From assembly GCA_942486035.1 (NCBI GenBank), contig CALNXK010000080.1, forward strand, positions 656,001-720,000: 64,000 nt of DNA, given 5' to 3'. Origin of the DNA: Porites lobata (Eukaryota; Cnidaria; Anthozoa; Scleractinia; Poritidae). A model generated the notes under the pieces. That model made no database searches and was not told the origin of the DNA. It saw nothing but the letters and a program-made list of their open reading frames with translations. Shown here piece after piece: positions 60,901-64,000 of the stretch. Each line of letters opens with the position of its first letter. Position 1 is the first letter of the stretch. The translations under genes were made by a program, and so were the position numbers.

Positions 60901-63074
60901 GCCCCTTCCCACTTACCGAGAGTCTGAAACAGCTACCAGAAACATATTAGAAAAGATTGAAGATGAACACCACCATTAATTTCTTCTTTGAGACTGAAAA
61001 AAAAAATTGAAAAAATAATGAATATAATCAATTTAAAAGAAATAAGTTCGCCTTGTTTTGAGAAGTCACGCTAGTTATCGGAAATAAAAAGGAAAGTCAG
61101 AACATGTGGTGACATTTCCAATTGTATACGTCATACTTAGCAATATCCAGATTTATACTGACTCCGTTTTATTTAATAAAGTCTTTTCATTCTTTTTTTC
61201 AGATTACCCGTCGATATGCGGAATTCTCTGCTGCCATTGTCAGTCTAAATGAAAGTTTTCCGGATGAAAAGGTTTGAGGAATAGTCAAACCGTAAATGTT
61301 TTTTACCCTGCCTGATCTCTTTAACTAACCACTTGACTAACCACTCCCCTTTCTAACCAGTCATCTTTTTACTCGTCGGGCGTCGCCTTTTCCAATCACA
61401 TCTCATTTGTTTCTTTTTAACTTCTGGAAAAACGTAATGAAATGAAAAAGCTACTTAGACCATAGACTACAAAACAGTCGGTTTTTTCCCCTCAAAATCG
61501 ATGTCTAGGCGTGTGAGGCGAGAGAAAAAAACTCTCTCCCCAGTCTCGCTCTTCGTTTTCAGCCTCGCTCCAGACCTTTTGTTTGACTGCTCGTGCGTAT
61601 TTGATTGCGCAAAAAGAACTGTTTTGAAGTCTACTTGGACCATTCATGCTCGCTAGCACTATTGAGAACCATTTCTATTAATCTGGTTCTTATAAGACGA
61701 TTATAACAACCCTTAGTCAATCTTCTTGTAATTATTGTTACCAACTCTTACCATGTCTTAGGTGAACAAAGTTCTCGCTGCGTTACAAGTTGAAGTGGAG
61801 AACTTCATCTTACGAATGGCAGCCGAGTTTCCTTTGCGGAAGGAACAACTAATCTTTCTTATCAACAATTACGATATGATGCTAGCCGTGTTGATGGTAC
61901 GTAGCCAAGAGTAGTTTAGTAAGGAGATCATTGCCAGCATTTAGGAGATCTTTTCAGTTGTTACATAAAGGCCGGCGTAACGTTTTGTTTTGGCTGACTG
62001 TGATGAGTATTTGTTCGCATTTTCACAATTCTACGATTAGATCCAAAATGCTGTTGAATTTTCGAACATTCAAGCGATATCAGGCTTGGCTTGCATTTGT
62101 GCACTTGGGCTTTACAGTAAATCTCGATTTCGGTCTATTGACGGTTGGGTTAGGTGACTGGTCGATGTGGTTTATTGTTTTGAGTTTCACTATACAAAAC
62201 TAGTAAAACGAATACCTCAGAGCCAGCTTTTACAACAATAATAAACAAGTCACAAAAGAAAAAAAAGTGAATGTTCAGCAGAAGCAAGGAAGAACTTGCA
62301 AGCATTGAAGACGTTTAGAACTCCTGGGTTGAAAAAGAAGTGCTTTTAAGATCTGGTTGATATGATTGCGTTTTGAGTTTGGTCGTGTTATGTTTGTGAG
62401 ACGCTAAGTCAAAGATAGTCAGTCTTTGCACTGTTTGTAGGAAAGGACTTCAGAAGATTCAAAAGAGGCTGAAAGTTTCCAGCAGTTGCTCACAGCCAGA
62501 ATACAGGAATTCGTTGAAGAGGTGGGCCTTATATTTTCTCTACATTTATATCCATATTCATTTTCACATTCCTATAGATATATATATATATGTTTATTTT
62601 CTTGCCCAATTTGGTTTCTTTTTGAAAGCGAACATTATTCAGTGAAACTAGGGTTGTCAGCTAATTTCCTCCGGTTAATTCTACTTATTTGGTTGTCACC
62701 AATTATTGTTGTTATGCACAGGTGCTGTCTCCAGCGTTCGGTGGTATGACTGCATTCATCAAAGAAACAGAGCCTCTTCTAGAACGAGGACAGGGGCAGG
62801 TTATTAGACCTGACGAACGTACGTACACGTTGCTTGCGCAGCTCAGGTTGCTTTTATAAGCTATTTATTTGGCGATATTATGTATTTCAAACTGACTACT
62901 TCAAACAAGCCATTTGTATCTTTCCAGTTGACATAGTGCTCTTATTTTTCTTCAGGCCGCATTCAGCAGCTAGTGCGTGGATTCGCCTCTGATTGGAAGC
63001 GATCAATAGAAAATATCAATCAAGAAATCATGAGATCATTCTCCAACTTTAAAAATGGAACCGCCATTCTTCAG
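48971..63074 (+). CDS. VPS52: VPS52, GARP/EARP tethering complex subunit (21 exons visible, 3' end beyond window)
   Basis: VPS52 is a core subunit of the GARP/EARP complexes that tether endosome-derived vesicles at the trans-Golgi or recycling endosomes. The 672 residues seen align along nearly the whole human protein (723 residues); only one short C-terminal exon is missing. Clear matches are DEFILDEVDVHIQENLEDEL, SENIASLHNQI, RRPMTNYQIPQNALLKYR, LLDNSCREYLF and INNYDMMLAVLM. Exons: 48971-49060, 49220-49295, 49674-49726, 50601-50676, 51113-51180, 52005-52034, 53346-53429, 55174-55235, 55490-55640, 56300-56400, 56771-56903, 57626-57683, 58143-58276, 58809-58964, 59606-59724, 60454-60577, 61203-61271, 61762-61896, 62441-62521, 62722-62818, 62956-63074. 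The exon 1 donor (GAG/gttgca) is weak, and exon 2 has a NAGNAG acceptor. Introns 4 and 12 have U12-type donors (see findings). The start is the in-frame ATG with the best context. Confidence 0.93.
50677..51112 (+). other. VPS52: VPS52 intron 4: U12-type GT-AG intron
   Basis: The donor GTATCCTTTT is an exact match to the minor-spliceosome 5' splice site. A branch-like TAACTTAAC lies 16 bases before the AG acceptor. The intron splits the Tyr codon of DYIKESEN. Confidence 0.7.
51233..51355. repeat. Inverted repeat in VPS52 intron 5
   Basis: AAATTCATACTTAGC and its complement GCCAAGTATGAATTT bound the segment; CGAGGTTGAGGGG and CCCCTCAACCTC continue the arms. MITE-like. Confidence 0.6.
52360..52960. 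repeat. GTCATCCCA/GTCATCCCTA degenerate tandem repeat
   Basis: About 600 bases of 9-10-base units on the theme GTCATCCCAGTCATCCCTA with many substitutions, in VPS52 intron 6. No regular spacers, so not a CRISPR-like array. Confidence 0.9.
53728..54811 (+). mobile_element. 5'-truncated LINE (non-LTR retrotransposon) fragment
   Basis: The frame from about 53729 to 54215 encodes the C-terminal part of a LINE reverse transcriptase, with KYLGLMIDSNLSWKYHIE, IGIIAKIRHYVP and YNSLIVPYLTYGI, typical of Jockey/CR1-like elements. After a stop and frame shift near 54215 the reading resumes in another frame (54244-54540) with TRSVSSDSFYVKFS and GAQIWNSIP. AATAAA (54778) and a (TTG)n tail (54788-54810) mark the 3' end. 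The copy is truncated and dead. It sits within VPS52 intron 7, inserted into an older palindromic repeat. Confidence 0.85.
54816..54940. repeat. Palindromic repeat beside the LINE
   Basis: GTAGAGCAAGTGAAA and its near-complement TTTCGCTCGCTCTAC form the ends, with CACGTGAGAAAGGC and GCCTTTCTCATGTG inside. The flanking AATGGGGACTACTCGTAGTC at 54953 is the complement of 53703-53722, so the LINE split a larger palindrome. Confidence 0.6.
55960..56158. repeat. GACGGACA/AACGGACA dispersed repeat
   Basis: Contains several GGACACCT/AAACGGACAC modules and ends with GGTGTCCGTCTAAGAGGGAG, the near-complement of the start (CTCTCTCTTAACGGACACCT). Common in cnidarian introns as I recall. Confidence 0.55.
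56974..57065 (+). mobile_element. tRNA-derived SINE head (plus strand)
   Basis: A box TTAACTCAGTCGGTAGAG and B box GGTTCGATTTCC at normal tRNA spacing, then CAATACTCAGG, which is also present in the copy at 59996-60081. In VPS52 intron 11. Confidence 0.75.
57066..57267. repeat. Decayed copy of the TTAACCCTTTAAG MITE family
   Basis: GTGACCAAATTCAATTTTCTC at the start and GGAAATGTATGGAGATCAGT then TTGGATCTAGGGGCTTAAAA at the end match the 22448 copy, but the outer TTAA ends are lost. Confidence 0.6.
57684..58142 (+). other. VPS52: VPS52 intron 12: probable U12-type AT-AA intron
   Basis: The donor ATATCCTTTT matches the AT-type U12 consensus, and TTCTTAAC near the 3' end matches the U12 branch point. 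The homologous reading (NAKR-G-IFSAK) is kept only if the intron ends ...CACAA, 10 bases after the branch adenosine. AC or AG two bases earlier or one later would shift the frame and reach a stop within about 10 codons. Confidence 0.6.
59029..59115. repeat. Short hairpin repeat
   Basis: ACTGCCCACCTACCCCTCCC and its complement GGGAGGGGTAGGTGGGCAGT flank about 45 bases. MITE-like, in VPS52 intron 14. Confidence 0.7.
59325..59480 (+). repeat. GGATTCC-rich dispersed repeat, copy 2
   Basis: Same module order and orientation as the copy at 20425-20640. Confidence 0.6.
59996..60081 (-). mobile_element. tRNA-derived SINE head (minus strand)
   Basis: On the minus strand: GGATTAGCTCAGTTGGTAGA (A box), GGTTCGATCTC (B box), then ACCAATACTCAG. 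Same family as 56974-57065 and better preserved. Confidence 0.75.
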
Positions 63075-63152
63075 GTACGCTCTTTCTTGTCAACCCAATT
63101 TCCAGGCTCTCTCCTCTTCCCGTTCTTTCTGTACACCAGTGAGCTTACTTAA

Positions 63153-63861
63153 CAGGGCCCGGTTGCATAAAACGCCCGTAACAACTACGGGTACAGGTAC
63201 GTGTACTCGTAACTTAAGTCAGTTGCATGAAATCACTTAAGTGGTCCACTTAGGGAATTCACTTAAGTGGTTGCACTTACGATTTTCGTAAGTGTTCACT
63301 TAAGTGTCGTTTATGCAACAGAAATTGCGGGTGTTACATAAAACTTTTTTTACGAGAAAAATAGCACGTAAATTTACGGGACCTATGTAGGTCCCGTATC
63401 GTTACTGTTTTTACTAAATTTAACGAGATCTTTTACTGAGAAGTGAAAAAAAGTATTTTTCTTCACGTAATTCGTTCTAATGCGCTTTGTTAACCTTTGA
63501 TGTACACTTTTGTGAAAAAAGAGGAAGAACTATCATTTTCAGTAGATACTGAAGAAAAATACGTTTGCAAAAACGTTTGCAGGCAAATTTCATTTTTTGA
63601 GAGGCTTAAAAGTGTTCGAAACGACTTTTAACTTTCTTTACACTCACCGATGGTTAGCTTAAAAAAAAGAGTGAATCATTAATAAAGAACTATATCAAGG
63701 TTACGTGTGCCCTTAAGTAAGCCTGTAAGTTACCACGTAAAACAGAAACTTACGAGAGTGCTAAGTGCGTTCCATGCAACACCCGTAAGTATACCCATAA
63801 CGGATTTGTAGGTGACCTACTTGAGTGAGCACTAAAGTGCAGGTTTTATGCAACAGGGCCC
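63153..63861. mobile_element. MITE with AGGGCCCGGTTGCATAAAAC ends
   Basis: The left end AGGGCCCGGTTGCATAAAAC is matched by the complement of TTTTATGCAACAGGGCCC at the right. Subterminal CACTTAAGTG and GTTACGGGTGTTG-like modules occur on both arms. It is 709 bases, non-coding, in the last visible VPS52 intron. Confidence 0.75.
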
Positions 63862-64000
63862 AGAACTGCAGGAAGAAGAGGACGGCAAAACGTTTGTGTG
63901 TGACAAACGTGACCGGGCTATTACTTGAGTGTTTTGTCGAGATCCTCCACTTAATATTTCGGTGTTCTGGTCTTGTACAAAAAGATCTGTTTAAAGGACG
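63862..64000. other. VPS52 intron to window edge
   Basis: No exon seen; the final VPS52 coding exon must lie to the right of the window. Confidence 0.5.

Overview
This is a eukaryotic, intron-rich, AT-rich window with animal gene structure: short exons, GT-AG introns of about 0.1-4 kb and many small inverted-repeat elements. Gene content (a VAV-type Rho exchange factor, a Niban-type PH protein and VPS52) and repeat style fit an anthozoan cnidarian, most likely a stony coral; this assignment is inference. All gene models were built by hand from splice signals, codon phase and protein family knowledge.

Layout. 1-4895: a DNA transposon with terminal inverted repeats about 930 bp long, carrying two recognisable but probably decayed coding exons. 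4899-5881: a TTAA-bounded inverted-repeat element. 6639-32407 (+): a complete 35-exon VAV gene of about 945 residues (CH, acidic tyrosine region, DH, PH, C1, SH3, SH2, SH3). Its introns hold hAT-like MITEs, TTAA MITEs, tRNA-derived SINEs and a 32-bp minisatellite. 32408-36774: intergenic, with the probable VAV 3'UTR. 36775-48629 (-): a complete 15-exon Niban/FAM129-like gene of 674 residues with an N-terminal PH domain and a Pro/Glu/Lys repeat tail. 48971 to beyond the right edge (+): VPS52, with 21 exons visible (672 residues) and only the extreme C-terminus missing. An intron of VPS52 holds a 5'-truncated LINE.

The Niban-like gene and VPS52 are head to head, with start codons about 340 bp apart, so they probably share a bidirectional promoter. 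The three genes have no obvious joint pathway: VAV couples tyrosine-kinase receptors to Rac/Rho, VPS52 is a core GARP/EARP tethering subunit for endosome-to-Golgi traffic, and Niban proteins act in stress and survival signalling.

The most notable points are two introns of VPS52 with U12-type (minor spliceosome) donors, one of which keeps the reading frame only with unusual AT-AA ends; the long-TIR transposon with unrecognised genes; and conservation of all three regulatory acidic-region tyrosines in this VAV.
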